From the NCBI RefSeq assembly GCF_009827595.1, contig NZ_WTYT01000005.1:124001-188000 (forward strand): DNA of 64,000 nucleotides, read 5' to 3'. This stretch comes from Altericroceibacterium endophyticum. Its GTDB lineage: Bacteria > Pseudomonadota > Alphaproteobacteria > Sphingomonadales > Sphingomonadaceae. Positions 8,310 to 17,603 of the stretch are shown piece by piece (the stretch's first letter is position 1; each line of letters opens with the position of its first letter). Under the pieces are notes generated by a model. The model saw nothing but the letters and a program-made list of their open reading frames with translations, did not search any database and was not told where the DNA came from. The position numbers and the translations under genes were made by a program.

Positions 8310-10608
8310 TCAGTTGGTAAAAGTTACCGGGCCGACCGTGCAGTCGCAACGCCGGGGGCCTTTACGATCATCCACTTGCGGGCGTCCAATCAGAGCTTCA
8401 CCGGCCAGGCTCCCAATCACGCGATCGACCTTCACCTGATCCACCAGCGTGCCATCGACTTTCATTGTGAGCAGGAAACCCTGCTCCTGAGGCGTAAAGC
8501 CTACATCGATCTGGTATTTGCCCGGCGCAAGCGCATTCATGCCGCGCAGGATGCGCCGTTCTTCAGCACGCCCGCTGGGATTGTAGATGAACTGGGGGAA
8601 CCCATCCTCAAGGGACAAGGCCCAGCCGGAGAATTTGCCGCCCTGAACAGCGATAGGTCCGCTATCACTTTGGCCATTGACGGTCACTTGGGCATTTGCG
8701 TGCCAATCATTGGTCATGGTCGGAAATGCCCGTGCCGGATAGCGGAAGTCGCTTGGATAATAGGTATGCGGCACGCCCTCCTGCACACCGGAAGGCCGGT
8801 ATTTGGGATCAATACGCCCGAAGAAATCTGCCGAAAGAGGATATATGTTATACTTTTCTGCAGCCTCGTCGAAGTCGGCTTTCAGCTCTTCAAGCTTCTT
8901 GGGATATTTGTCCGAAACGTCGTGAACCTGCGTATAGTCTTCATTGAGATTATAGAGTTCCCACGGCGTCTTGTACGGATCGGTCTTGTTCGCTTCCCAT
9001 GGTTTCCAGTTGACGATGGTCGAAGCCAGCCAGCCATCCTTGTAATAGGCGCGGCTTCCCAGCATCTCAAAATATTGCTCACGATGCCGGGCAGGAGCGT
9101 CGGCATTGTCGAACGTATATTTGAACGAAATGCCGTCGATCGGCTGCTGCTTCACTCCATCAACTGTGTCAGGCGGCGTAATGCCGGTCGCTTCGTAAAT
9201 GGTCGGTGCGATATCGATCAAATGGGTGAACTGTGTCCTTAGCGTTCCGGTATCCTTGATCTGGTCCGGCCAAGAAACGACCATTCCATCAAGTTGTCCC
9301 CCCAGTTTGGAAGCCACCGTCTTGCCCCAGGGGAACGGCGTGTTCAGAGCAAGCGCCCACCCTACCTGATAGTCACCAAATGTGTCTTCGCCGCCCAGTT
9401 CATCAAACTGCTTGAGCATTTCCTCTTCGGTCGGGCGGACACCGGCGAACTGGGAATAGGTGTTGGTGGTGCCATGCAAATCATGCAAGGCAGCGCCATT
9501 GTCGCCTTGCACATAGATGATCAGCGTATTGTCGAGCTCGCCGGTTTCCTCGAGGCGGTCGAGCACGCGTCCGAACTGATAGTCCATAAAGGCCAGCTGA
9601 CCGGCAGCCACTTCCATCATGCGGGAATATAGCCGTTTCTGATCATCCGTCAGCGTATTCCACCGGGGCACGTCTGACGTCATCTCAGGCATTTCAGCCG
9701 ATTGCGGAATCAGGCCCATTGCCTTTTGCCGGGCGAATGTCTGCTTTTGCAGCTCATCCCAGCCCATATCGAACTTACCCTTGAACTTGTCGATCCATTC
9801 GCGCGGAGCCTGTTGCGGACCGTGAACCGTTCCGGGCGAATAATACATGAAGAACGGCTTGTCCGGCGCAGCGCCATGCTGTGCGCTCAGCCAGCCGAGC
9901 ATATGATCGACCAGATCGCGATCGAAAATATAGTTCTCATCATTGGGATCGCGCCGCACGAAGTTGATGTTTTCAAGCAGCGGGGGATTAAACTGGTCGG
10001 TACCAGCTGCGTTGAAGCCGTAAAAATAGTTGAAGCCCCATCCGATGGGCCAGTTTTCGAATGACCCCATCGGCCCCAGATCCCAGTCGGGCGTATTATG
10101 GTTCTTTCCAAAAAAAACCGGTATCATAACCGTTGTCGCGCAAAACGCGGCCCAGCGTGGCGGCACTTTTGGGAATGACCGCTGTGTAACCCGGCGCATC
10201 GATGGAGACATTGCTGATCGAGCCATTGCCGACCGCATGATGGTTCCTTCCCGTCAGCAGCGATGCCCGGCTGGGCGAGCACATCGCTGTCGTGTGCATC
10301 TGCGTATATTGCAGGCCATCTTTCGCCAATCTGTCAAAATTGGGCATGGGCACCGGGCCGCCATAAGAGGTCGCCGCCGAATAGCCGACGTCATCCGTCA
10401 TCACCACCAGAACGTTCGGCGCACCTTCCGGCGCTTCCCTGGACACAGGATAATACTGCCACTTCCCGTCCTTTGCGACAGGTGGCTCCTGAGCGGACTG
10501 ATCCTGTGCATGCGCTACCGGACTGGTCAGGGCCGCAGCAGCAATCACCATGGTGGCAGCAGCCGTACCCGTTAAACGCCTACTGATACATTTGCGAAAT
10601 CTACCCAA
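8310..10608 (-). pseudogene. Secreted arylsulfatase interrupted by one extra base in a T8 run
   Basis: A third sulfatase, about 765 residues if read through. The most likely start is TTG at 10608, with GAGGAGG 5 nt upstream and a signal peptide ending near PVAHAQ. Residue 110 is the formylglycine cysteine (CSPSR), preceded by MTDDVGY. The frame breaks at 10110-10117: the coding strand reads GG then eight T then GGAAAG, giving FFWKEP and a stop, whereas seven T would give the conserved FFGKNHNTP seen in the sulfatase at 427-2718. Everything downstream to 8310 is intact and conserved, including the C-terminal sandwich. So this is a very recent mutation, a sequencing error, or a site of polymerase slippage. 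It lies 96 nt after the GMC dehydrogenase gene. Confidence 0.88.
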
Positions 10609-10704
10609 GACATCCTCCTCAACTTTATTGCATGCGCTTCGTATTAATTGGTCCAACTCCTCCGAAATGGAGGCGCTGGACCAGTCGCATTTTGTTCGTT
10701 TCGG

Positions 10705-12312
10705 TCACTTACCCTTGCGGATCAGGTCCGCCGCCTTTTCCGCCACCATGATGACGGGCAGGTTCGTGTTGCCGCCGGGCAGCAGCGGAAAGATCGATGC
10801 ATCGACCACCCTCAGGCCGTCCACACCCCTGACCTTCAGCGAACCATCGACCACCGCATCCGCGTCAGAACCCATCCGGCATGTTCCGGAAGGATGATAG
10901 GCAGTGGCCCCGGTATTGCGCACGTGATCGAGAATGGCTTCATCACTTTCAGGCCTTTCTGGCCGTGTCATCGCGCCGGTGACATCGGCAAGAGCCGGCT
11001 GACCAACCAATTGGCGCAAGGTGCGATAACCATGGATCATCTCTGCCCGGTCATGCGGATCGGACAGGAGATTGAACTGAATGGCGGGGTGGTCGGCGGC
11101 ATTCGGGGTCTTGAGGCTCAATTTCCCACGGCTACGCGGATAGTTGAGTGACCACATTGCTCCGAGCCTTGCACCGAAACGCTTCTTCACGCCGGGGAAC
11201 CAGACTTGGGTTTCCATCGCCAGCGGCACCAACAGGAAGTGCAGATTGACCTCCGGATTGCCCTGATGCGTGGCAACATTGGCAGAAACGGCTAGTGGCG
11301 GTGCACCGGCAATACCCTTGCCGCGCACGGTCCAGTTCAGCAATGAGCGCGCCAGACGATCTGCCCTGACTTCCTCCTCAAACGCCCAGCGGCGATCAAG
11401 CTCGAATTCCATCGCCGCTCCGGGATGGTCCTGCAGATTGGCACCGACATCACGGCTGTTGGTCAGCGTTTCGATGCCAAGGGGTTGCAAATCCTGACCC
11501 GCGCCGATGCCTGACAGCATCAGCAATTGCGGTGAATTGATCGCACCGCCAGACAGGATCACTTCCGCATCGGCCTGAACACGGTGCTCCTGCCCGTCAC
11601 GGCGATAGAGCACGCCTTTTGCACGGCCCCCTTCGATGATGACCTTCTGCACTTCGGCATGAGTCCGCACCGTAAGATTGCCCCGGTTCAGGGCTGGCTT
11701 GAGATAAGCCAGAGCCGTGCTTGCACGGCGGCCGCGCTTGGTGATGGTGAAATCGGGCATTCCGAAACCATCGGGTTGATCGCCATTGAAGTCATCCGTG
11801 ACAGGAAAACCCATCGACCGCGCAGCGTCCTTGGCCCTGGCAAAGAGCGGGCTGGGAGCGGGATGCGGCTGAACCGATAGGGGGCCATCGCTCCCATGCA
11901 GGTCACTTTCTCCGCGCCAGTGATTTTCCAGTTTGCGGAAATAAGGAAGAACATCCTCATACCCCCAACCGGGCAGACCCTGATCGCGCCAGCGATCATA
12001 ATCACTGGGTTGACCGCGAATGGCCATCATGCCGTTGAGTGAGGAGGTTCCGCCGAGCATCTTGCCGCGTGCGACCGGCAATTGCCGCCCGTTCAGCTCG
12101 GGCTCCGGCTCGGACATGAAGCCCCAGGTGATGTCGGGATTAGGCCAGAGCTTTGATACGGCCAGCGGCATGGCGACATCAAGCCGGTCGCCCTCTCCCC
12201 CTGCTTCGAGCAGCAGCACACGCGACCTGCCATCTTCACTCAGCCTGTTGGCGAGGACGCAGCCTGCCGAGCCTGCGCCAACCACGATAAAGTCAAAACG
12301 CTCTTCACTCAT
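10705..12312 (-). CDS. GMC-family FAD-dependent alcohol dehydrogenase
   Basis: A 535-residue cytoplasmic flavoprotein of the glucose-methanol-choline oxidoreductase family, which oxidises an alcohol to an aldehyde. The FAD dinucleotide fold is at residues 8-25 (FIVVGAGSAGCVLANRLSE), GMC signature 1 around 80-100 (ARGKMLGGTSSLNGM), signature 2 near 255-270 (GGAINSPQLLMLSGIG), and the active-site histidine about residue 473 in YHPSGTCRMG, with GGNTNLP about 43 residues later. There is no signal peptide. It starts 2 nt after a DUF3237 gene and shares a transcript with the aldehyde dehydrogenase. Length and context match polyethylene-glycol dehydrogenase of sphingomonads, but choline or long-chain alcohol dehydrogenase is equally possible. 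Confidence 0.93.
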   Translation of the reverse strand: MSEERFDFIVVGAGSAGCVLANRLSEDGRSRVLLLEAGGEGDRLDVAMPLAVSKLWPNPDITWGFMSEPEPELNGRQLPVARGKMLGGTSSLNGMMAIRGQPSDYDRWRDQGLPGWGYEDVLPYFRKLENHWRGESDLHGSDGPLSVQPHPAPSPLFARAKDAARSMGFPVTDDFNGDQPDGFGMPDFTITKRGRRASTALAYLKPALNRGNLTVRTHAEVQKVIIEGGRAKGVLYRRDGQEHRVQADAEVILSGGAINSPQLLMLSGIGAGQDLQPLGIETLTNSRDVGANLQDHPGAAMEFELDRRWAFEEEVRADRLARSLLNWTVRGKGIAGAPPLAVSANVATHQGNPEVNLHFLLVPLAMETQVWFPGVKKRFGARLGAMWSLNYPRSRGKLSLKTPNAADHPAIQFNLLSDPHDRAEMIHGYRTLRQLVGQPALADVTGAMTRPERPESDEAILDHVRNTGATAYHPSGTCRMGSDADAVVDGSLKVRGVDGLRVVDASIFPLLPGGNTNLPVIMVAEKAADLIRKGK

Positions 12313-12314
12313 GC

Positions 12315-12770
12315 TTATATCACTTTCCAGTAACGGAAAATGGACCCTTGGGGATTGCGCCGCCCCACCCCGACGAAAATCGTCCGGTTGAGCCAGTCAT
12401 AGGGCCCTTCCGGCGCCTCGAAACGCGGCGTCATACGCATGTAATAGCTGTGCGCGTCGACCTCTTCTCCGGCCAGCAATTTACGGACCACTTCGGGGGG
12501 AGCATGACGCACGCCCGCGCTGCGCTTGAGAATGGTGGTGCCATCATCCGTTTGCAGAAGATATTGCGATTCAAACCGGCCCCCGCCATCAGCGCGCACC
12601 AGCGGGAAATCACCCCCGCTCTTTGGCACGATGATGCCGGACAGGCCGTCGATACCGGAAAAGCTACCGCCTTCGATCAGGACCGCACCGCGTGTGTAAT
12701 CCTCGGCAATATGCATATGCATGCGCGCGCCGAGAGAGACACGGATTTCCAGAGCAAATTCGAGTTTCAT
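12315..12770 (-). CDS. DUF3237-family protein (first of two)
   Basis: A 151-residue protein matching my memory of the DUF3237 family: GGGRFESQYLLQTDDGTTI, then GVRHAPPEVV, YYMRMTPRFEAPEGPYDWLNRTIFVGVG near the C-terminus. The family forms a small beta-barrel of unknown activity and is often found beside aromatic or terpenoid degradation genes. GAGGG sits 7 nt before the ATG. It follows a second, more divergent member by 10 nt and precedes the GMC dehydrogenase by 2 nt, so all are almost certainly one operon. No catalytic residue can be named. Confidence 0.85.
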   Translation of the reverse strand: MKLEFALEIRVSLGARMHMHIAEDYTRGAVLIEGGSFSGIDGLSGIIVPKSGGDFPLVRADGGGRFESQYLLQTDDGTTILKRSAGVRHAPPEVVRKLLAGEEVDAHSYYMRMTPRFEAPEGPYDWLNRTIFVGVGRRNPQGSIFRYWKVI

Positions 12771-12780
12771 GGAAAGGCCC

Positions 12781-13215
12781 TCAGACGATCTGAACTATGG
12801 AAAGGGAAGCGGAGTCGCGCTTGCGCTCGGCCACAAAGGCCCGCGTCGCGAGCCATGCACGGGGGCTTGCTTCATCAACTTCGAAGACAAGTGTCAGACG
12901 GATGCCGTCGAAATCATTCTTGGCGGAAGAATTGCCTGTGCCGATGACGCGGATGATCACATCATCGTCACTCCGCATGACATAGACGGTCTCAATCGTT
13001 GTCACCTGATCCTTACGGGTCAGATAGGTTTCGCTGCCCGACAGAATGTGGCCATTCAGTTGCTCGCCAGCGATGGTCCCGCCGGTCACCATGCGCATGG
13101 ACCGCAGTCCCCCGGTGGCCAGCCGCCCCAAATCGATCGTTTCACCGAATTGCTGATCAAGCGTGAATACGGGTTTCAGACCCGGCGATGGCATATCTTC
13201 GTGATCGAGATTCAT
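12781..13215 (-). CDS. DUF3237-like protein (second, divergent copy)
   Basis: A 144-residue protein with the DUF3237 N-terminal pattern (PVFTLDQQFGETIDLG, then RMVTGGTIAGEQLNGHILSG). The C-terminal half keeps the family strand order but lacks the usual YxWLN segment, having ASPRAWLATRAFVAER in its place. It lies 15 nt after the aldehyde dehydrogenase stop and 10 nt before the other DUF3237 gene. Two adjacent unequal copies suggest either a heteromer or divergence to different steps of the same pathway. Confidence 0.75.
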   Translation of the reverse strand: MNLDHEDMPSPGLKPVFTLDQQFGETIDLGRLATGGLRSMRMVTGGTIAGEQLNGHILSGSETYLTRKDQVTTIETVYVMRSDDDVIIRVIGTGNSSAKNDFDGIRLTLVFEVDEASPRAWLATRAFVAERKRDSASLSIVQIV

Positions 13216-13230
13216 GATCGTCGCTTCCTC

Positions 13231-14694
13231 TTAGATCGCCACTGTCACGGCTTTGAGTTCGGTATAGGCTTCAACACCAGCGCGGCCGTTTTCCCGGCCA
13301 TTGCCTGACTGGCCGACACCGCCCGACGGCAAGACGAAATCGTTTCCGCCCGCAGTGTTGACCCGGACAGTGCCAGCACGAAGGCGCTTGGTCAGACCCA
13401 GTGCATGGCTGACATTGCGGGTCCAGACATAGGCCGCGAGCCCATAATCGCTGTCATTGGCGAGATCGGCGATTTCATCGAGATCCAGCGTGTCGAAGGG
13501 CATGGTAACCAGCACCGGACCGAAAATTTCCTCGCGCACGGCTTGGGCAGCGGGATCAAGTCCGGCAAGCACGGTTGGCGGTACAAAATAGCCCTTCCCG
13601 CCCGGCCGCTCCCCGCCAATTGCGCAGCGCGCACCATCGGCAATGGCCTGATCGATATAGGCGAAGATCTTGTCCCGCTGAACATCGCTGATGACCGGGC
13701 CGAGCGTAGTCACCGGGTCACGCGGCTGCCCCATGCTCAGACCGCCCGCGATCTCCGCCACCTTGGCAGTGAGTTCTTCAAGCACGGAGCTGTGCACCAG
13801 CAGCCGCGAACCGGCGGAACAGGTCTGGCCGGAATTGAAGAAAATGCCCATGGCGATGTTACGTGCCGCGGCATCAAGATCGGCATCAGGCATCACGATC
13901 ACGGGCGACTTGCCGCCAAGTTCGGCGGTCACGCGTTTCACATTGGCTGCTGCATCGCGCAATACGATCCGCCCCGTCGCGGTGGAGCCGGTGAAGGAAA
14001 TCTTGGCGACATCACGATGGGCCACCAGTGCAGAACCGGCTTCGGTTCCGCGCCCCGTAACGATGTTGATCATCCCTTCCGGGAAACCGCACTCATCGAT
14101 CAGTTCGGCAAGGCGCAGCGCCGAAACAGACGTCTGTTCCGCTGGTTTGAGCACCACCGCACAACCCGCTGCCAGCGCAGGCCCGATCTTCATCGCCGCG
14201 CCCATCAGCGGATAATTCCACGGAATGATCTGCCCGACCACGCCCACAGGTTCGCGGATGGTTGACGCATACCAGTCGCCCGGCACTGACAATTCCATGG
14301 TCTCACCCGCAAGCTTCGTTGCCCAGCCGGCAAAATAACGCAGACCCGCTGCGGATTGGCGGACATCCAGATTGCGCACATTGTTGATCGGCTTGCCGGT
14401 ATCGAGCATTTCCAGCTCGGTCAGTTCCTCGGCATGTTCATCGATCTTGCCCGCCAGAGCCAGCAGGGCGTCCTGCCTTTTTGCCGGTGTCCAGCCATTG
14501 CGGGAGGAGTTCTTCAACGCAGTCGAAGCGGCCTTCACGGCACGGTCGATATCTTCCTTACCGGCGGCTGCAACTTCGCCCAGACGCTCTTCCGTCGCCG
14601 GGTCCACGACATCGATTACCTGACCGCTTTGTGCTTCCTGCCATTCGCCACCGATATAGAGTGCCGGTGCGCGGCGCATTATTTTAGCGTTCAT
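13231..14694 (-). CDS. NAD(P)-dependent aldehyde dehydrogenase
   Basis: A 487-residue enzyme that oxidises an aldehyde to the carboxylic acid. The catalytic general base is Glu258 (VTAELGGKSP) and the nucleophile Cys292 (FFNSGQTCSAGSR). The cofactor-binding stretches IIPWNYPLMGAAMKIGPALA, KPAEQTS and FTGSTATGR are intact. The ATG has GAGG three bases upstream. It is the first gene of a minus-strand operon continuing with two DUF3237 genes and the GMC alcohol dehydrogenase, which would supply the aldehyde. Its promoter must lie in the 289-nt gap shared with the divergent AraC gene. Substrate unknown; betaine-aldehyde-type activity is possible given the GMC partner. Confidence 0.95.
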   Translation of the reverse strand: MNAKIMRRAPALYIGGEWQEAQSGQVIDVVDPATEERLGEVAAAGKEDIDRAVKAASTALKNSSRNGWTPAKRQDALLALAGKIDEHAEELTELEMLDTGKPINNVRNLDVRQSAAGLRYFAGWATKLAGETMELSVPGDWYASTIREPVGVVGQIIPWNYPLMGAAMKIGPALAAGCAVVLKPAEQTSVSALRLAELIDECGFPEGMINIVTGRGTEAGSALVAHRDVAKISFTGSTATGRIVLRDAAANVKRVTAELGGKSPVIVMPDADLDAAARNIAMGIFFNSGQTCSAGSRLLVHSSVLEELTAKVAEIAGGLSMGQPRDPVTTLGPVISDVQRDKIFAYIDQAIADGARCAIGGERPGGKGYFVPPTVLAGLDPAAQAVREEIFGPVLVTMPFDTLDLDEIADLANDSDYGLAAYVWTRNVSHALGLTKRLRAGTVRVNTAGGNDFVLPSGGVGQSGNGRENGRAGVEAYTELKAVTVAI

Positions 14695-14983
14695 AATCCT
14701 CTTTTCGTATTCTTATCTGCCGGTCTCCGGAAAGTCCGGATATTATCCACCTTCGTCCTACCCCTGCCGCAACAGCAAAACTTGTTTCGACGTGCATTGA
14801 CTAAGTGCCACAGAGCACGATCACAGATAGACCGACCGTTATGGACCAATGGACAGAATGGCGATTGACGCTATAGTTAACCGGTCTGCGCGATATCCTC
14901 GCAGCGGGCCAAGGAGGGCGCAAATGCCGGGCAGCTTCTCTTAGATATAGAAAAAACAAAGGCATATCCGCGGGAGAGATAGA

Positions 14984-15913
14984 ATGAATTATCTCAATTT
15001 TTCGACCAAGGCCGCCAGCCGTCAGGAGCGCTCAGCGCAATGGCAGATGATCACGCGCGCACCTTCGGCAGAATTGGGTGATGATCGCGAAGCTTCGATC
15101 AGAGGCTGCGATCTGGGTGAGCTGCGACTGGCCTCCGTCGCGATGGGTGAGCATCGGCTTGAAAATGATCGGGCGGTTCTGGCTGATCCAGAAAATGGGC
15201 TGGTCAAATTCCTGTTTCTCGAAGAAGGTGAATGCCTGGTCGAGCAAAGTGGTCGTTCAGTTTCCCTTTTTGCCGGACAGTGGTGCGCGATCGACAAGAC
15301 TCTGCCCTTCCGGACAGAAGCCCGCGGTGCCACACGGCAATTGGCAATCGCCATCCCCAAAAGACGGCTCGAAGAATTGCGCGGAGCTCCGCGTCATTTT
15401 GCGATGGTAGAATGTTTTCTGAACGGCGCCGGCAATGTGCTGCACGAAAGTGCGGCTTCTGCGATCAACGCAGCAACCGTACTCGGAAGGCGCGATCGCG
15501 CGCGGCTGGGTGACGTTCTGGTCGAGATGCTCAACATGGTCTGGCAAGCCGACCCGCAGATCTCCGGGGCCAGAACACACCGCGCGCGCCGCCGTGCAGT
15601 GCTGGATTTCATTGAGCGCAACCTTGCCGACCCCAACCTCTCCATCAGCTGGATCTCGGAAGCTTTGGGCTATTCGAAGCGCACTTTGCATAAATTGTTC
15701 GCAGAGGAAGCTACCACGCTGAATCGTCTGATCTGGAACCGGCGGCTCGACCATTGCCGACACGCACTGCTTGATCCGTCTCAGTCGCGCCGGTCCATTA
15801 CGGAGATCGCTCATGCCTGGGGCTTCAGCGATTCTCAGCATTTCAGTCGTGCCTTCAAGATGCGCTTCGGCACATCGCCGCGCGATTTCCGTAACGGCAA
15901 TCTGGTTCACTGA
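14984..15913 (+). CDS. AraC-family transcriptional regulator
   Basis: A 309-residue regulator with an N-terminal sensor domain (LVKFLFLEEGECLVEQSGRS region, a cupin-like fold of the AraC-binding-2 or FeaR kind) and a C-terminal DNA-binding domain of two helix-turn-helices (SISWISEALGYSKRTLHKLFAEE, and ITEIAHAWGFSDSQHFSRAFKMRFGTSPRDFR). GGGAGAG precedes the ATG. It diverges from the aldehyde-dehydrogenase operon and is followed in the same direction by an MFS transporter and a TonB receptor. It is therefore the best candidate activator of the whole 8.3-20 kb block, a position like that of pegR in the PEG operon. That analogy is inference. Confidence 0.93.
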   Translation: MNYLNFSTKAASRQERSAQWQMITRAPSAELGDDREASIRGCDLGELRLASVAMGEHRLENDRAVLADPENGLVKFLFLEEGECLVEQSGRSVSLFAGQWCAIDKTLPFRTEARGATRQLAIAIPKRRLEELRGAPRHFAMVECFLNGAGNVLHESAASAINAATVLGRRDRARLGDVLVEMLNMVWQADPQISGARTHRARRRAVLDFIERNLADPNLSISWISEALGYSKRTLHKLFAEEATTLNRLIWNRRLDHCRHALLDPSQSRRSITEIAHAWGFSDSQHFSRAFKMRFGTSPRDFRNGNLVH

Positions 15914-15917
15914 TACA

Positions 15918-15937
15918 CCGCCGCTTCCGGGCGGCGG
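15918..15937. repeat. Short GC-rich hairpin immediately after the AraC stop codon
   Basis: CCGCCGC (15918-15924) pairs with GCGGCGG (15931-15937) around a 6-nt loop, 4 nt after the stop codon. No T-run follows. It could be a 3' stability element or a weak terminator before the MFS gene at 16057. Confidence 0.4.
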
Positions 15938-16056
15938 ACATCAGCGCATAATCGGTATAGCTGCACTGGCAGCCACATAGAGGCGCTCCCGTCCACGCGG
16001 CGCTGGCCTCCCCCATCCTACATCGCGGACAATAAAGTTTAGGAGAGATCGCCGCG

Positions 16057-17403
16057 ATGAGCCCTGCCGCACGCAGAACCGCTCTGTTGTTACTGACCGT
16101 GATTTACGGTTTCGGTTTTATCGACCGCATCGTCATCGCGCTGGTAGCTCAGGATATCAAAGCCGACTTCGGAATCAGCGACTTCCAGATCGGCTTGCTG
16201 GGCGGCACCGCCTTCGCGGTGGTGAACACCTTTGCTGCGCTGCCCCTGGCCTGGCTGGCCGATCGCTACCCGCGCAAATGGATCGCCGGTGGATCACTGC
16301 TCCTTGCATCAATTTTCACCGGTATTTTCGGCTTTGCGAGCAATTTTTTCCATATGGTTCTCGCCAGGCTGGGCATGGCAGGAGGCAGCGCAGGCACAGA
16401 AGCGCCGCCACATTCCATGATTTCGGACATGTATCCTCCGGAAAAACGCGCTTCGGCTATGTCGCTCTTCATGCTGGGCGTACCGATCGCCGCCTTTATC
16501 GGCTCTGCAGCCGGAGGAACTGTGGCCGCAGCATATGGCTGGCGGGCGACGTTTTACGTGATCGGCGGCATGGGCATGATCGTTTCCTTCATCTCGTTCC
16601 TCTTCATTCGCGAACCGGCACGCGGTGAAGTCGCGGCAAAGGCTACGCCACAATCGGAAGCATTGTCAGAAAACAATCCCGGCATCAAGACGGTTTTCAA
16701 AGTTATGGTGGGTGATCGCTGCATGCGGCACATCCTGCTGGGCGTATCGATAATCAGCCTGGGTGCTTTTGGGATGAACACCTTCCTGCCTGCATTCTTC
16801 TCGCGCAATTACGGGCTTGGCGTTGGGGAAGCCGGAACGCTGTTCGGCCTTCTCACCGGCATCGCCTCTGCGGTTGGCACGATAGCGGGCGGATATGGCA
16901 GCGAATGGCTCGCGCGGCGCGATCCGCGCTGGTTGATAGCGGTGCCCGGGTTGGGTGCCGTGATTGGCGCACCGATCTTCATCACCGGTCTCATGCAGAA
17001 TAGCCTGCCACTCGCTTTCGGCCTGATGCTTACGGGATCACTTTTCTTCTACATGGCGATGGGGCCAGCCATTGCGGCCCTCCACGCGCTTCTCGATTCA
17101 CGCAGTCGCGCGACCGGTTCGGCCATCTTTCTGCTGATCATGCACCTTACCGGACAAGGCCTTGGCCCTCCCATCGCCGGTATTGTGAGCGATGCCATTT
17201 CCGCCTGGTCATATGGTGGCGGCAATTTCAGTACCGTCTGCGCGGGAGCCGCAGGGCAGGTGCCCGGTTCGGATTGTGCGAGCGCTGCAGCAACGGGCAT
17301 CCGTTATGCCATCGCCTGTTTCGGTGCCTTCTATATCTGGAGCGGCCTTCACATGCTGTGGGCCGCACGCTGGCGGCGCACGGAAACCGCATTAGCCAAC
17401 TGA
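16057..17403 (+). CDS. MFS transporter (spinster-like)
   Basis: A 448-residue inner-membrane carrier with about twelve hydrophobic segments. The N-terminus (YGFGFIDRIVIALVAQDIKADFGISDFQIGLLGG) and the cytoplasmic loop motif (LADRYPRKW) are those of the spinster-type major facilitator branch common in sphingomonads. AGGAG lies 11 nt before the ATG. It is flanked by the AraC regulator and the second TonB receptor, both in the same direction. In context it probably brings the desulfated or intact substrate from periplasm to cytoplasm, where the GMC and aldehyde dehydrogenases act. Export of a product cannot be excluded. Confidence 0.92.
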   Translation: MSPAARRTALLLLTVIYGFGFIDRIVIALVAQDIKADFGISDFQIGLLGGTAFAVVNTFAALPLAWLADRYPRKWIAGGSLLLASIFTGIFGFASNFFHMVLARLGMAGGSAGTEAPPHSMISDMYPPEKRASAMSLFMLGVPIAAFIGSAAGGTVAAAYGWRATFYVIGGMGMIVSFISFLFIREPARGEVAAKATPQSEALSENNPGIKTVFKVMVGDRCMRHILLGVSIISLGAFGMNTFLPAFFSRNYGLGVGEAGTLFGLLTGIASAVGTIAGGYGSEWLARRDPRWLIAVPGLGAVIGAPIFITGLMQNSLPLAFGLMLTGSLFFYMAMGPAIAALHALLDSRSRATGSAIFLLIMHLTGQGLGPPIAGIVSDAISAWSYGGGNFSTVCAGAAGQVPGSDCASAAATGIRYAIACFGAFYIWSGLHMLWAARWRRTETALAN

Positions 17404-17407
17404 GACC

Positions 17408-17478
17408 GCCGCGCCACAGCAAAGGCACAACGAGACCAATAACGGCACTGTCATGCAAGTGACATGCTGTGGCGCGGC
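17408..17478. repeat. 14-bp perfect inverted repeat between MFS and TonB-receptor genes
   Basis: GCCGCGCCACAGCA (17408-17421) and TGCTGTGGCGCGGC (17465-17478) are perfect inverted copies 43 nt apart, starting 4 nt after the MFS stop codon. The spacer contains a smaller dyad (GTCA-TGCAAG-TGAC region). The layout is like that of the hairpin at 2872-2957. No T-run follows, so attenuation, mRNA end protection or a regulator-binding site are all possible. Confidence 0.55.
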
Positions 17479-17603
17479 CTAGAGACACTCCACCGACGGT
17501 ATTGCCCGACAAAAGCGATCCGCCGACCCGATAATAACGACCTGCTGCTGCAAGCCGGCACGAAGATGCCGTGGGAACAGCTGGTCACGAGAGGAGAGCA
17601 AGA

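Noticed and set aside
8235-9242. 335-codon open frame on the plus strand
   Set aside because: It is antisense to the conserved C-terminal part of the third sulfatase.
10096-10656. Reading the sulfatase 5' part as a separate 186-residue gene
   Set aside because: It stops within a conserved sulfatase block and the rest continues in the next frame, so it is one gene with a one-base shift.
13405-14265. 286-codon open frame on the plus strand
   Set aside because: It is antisense to aldehyde dehydrogenase and rich in Arg/His, with no signal or motif.
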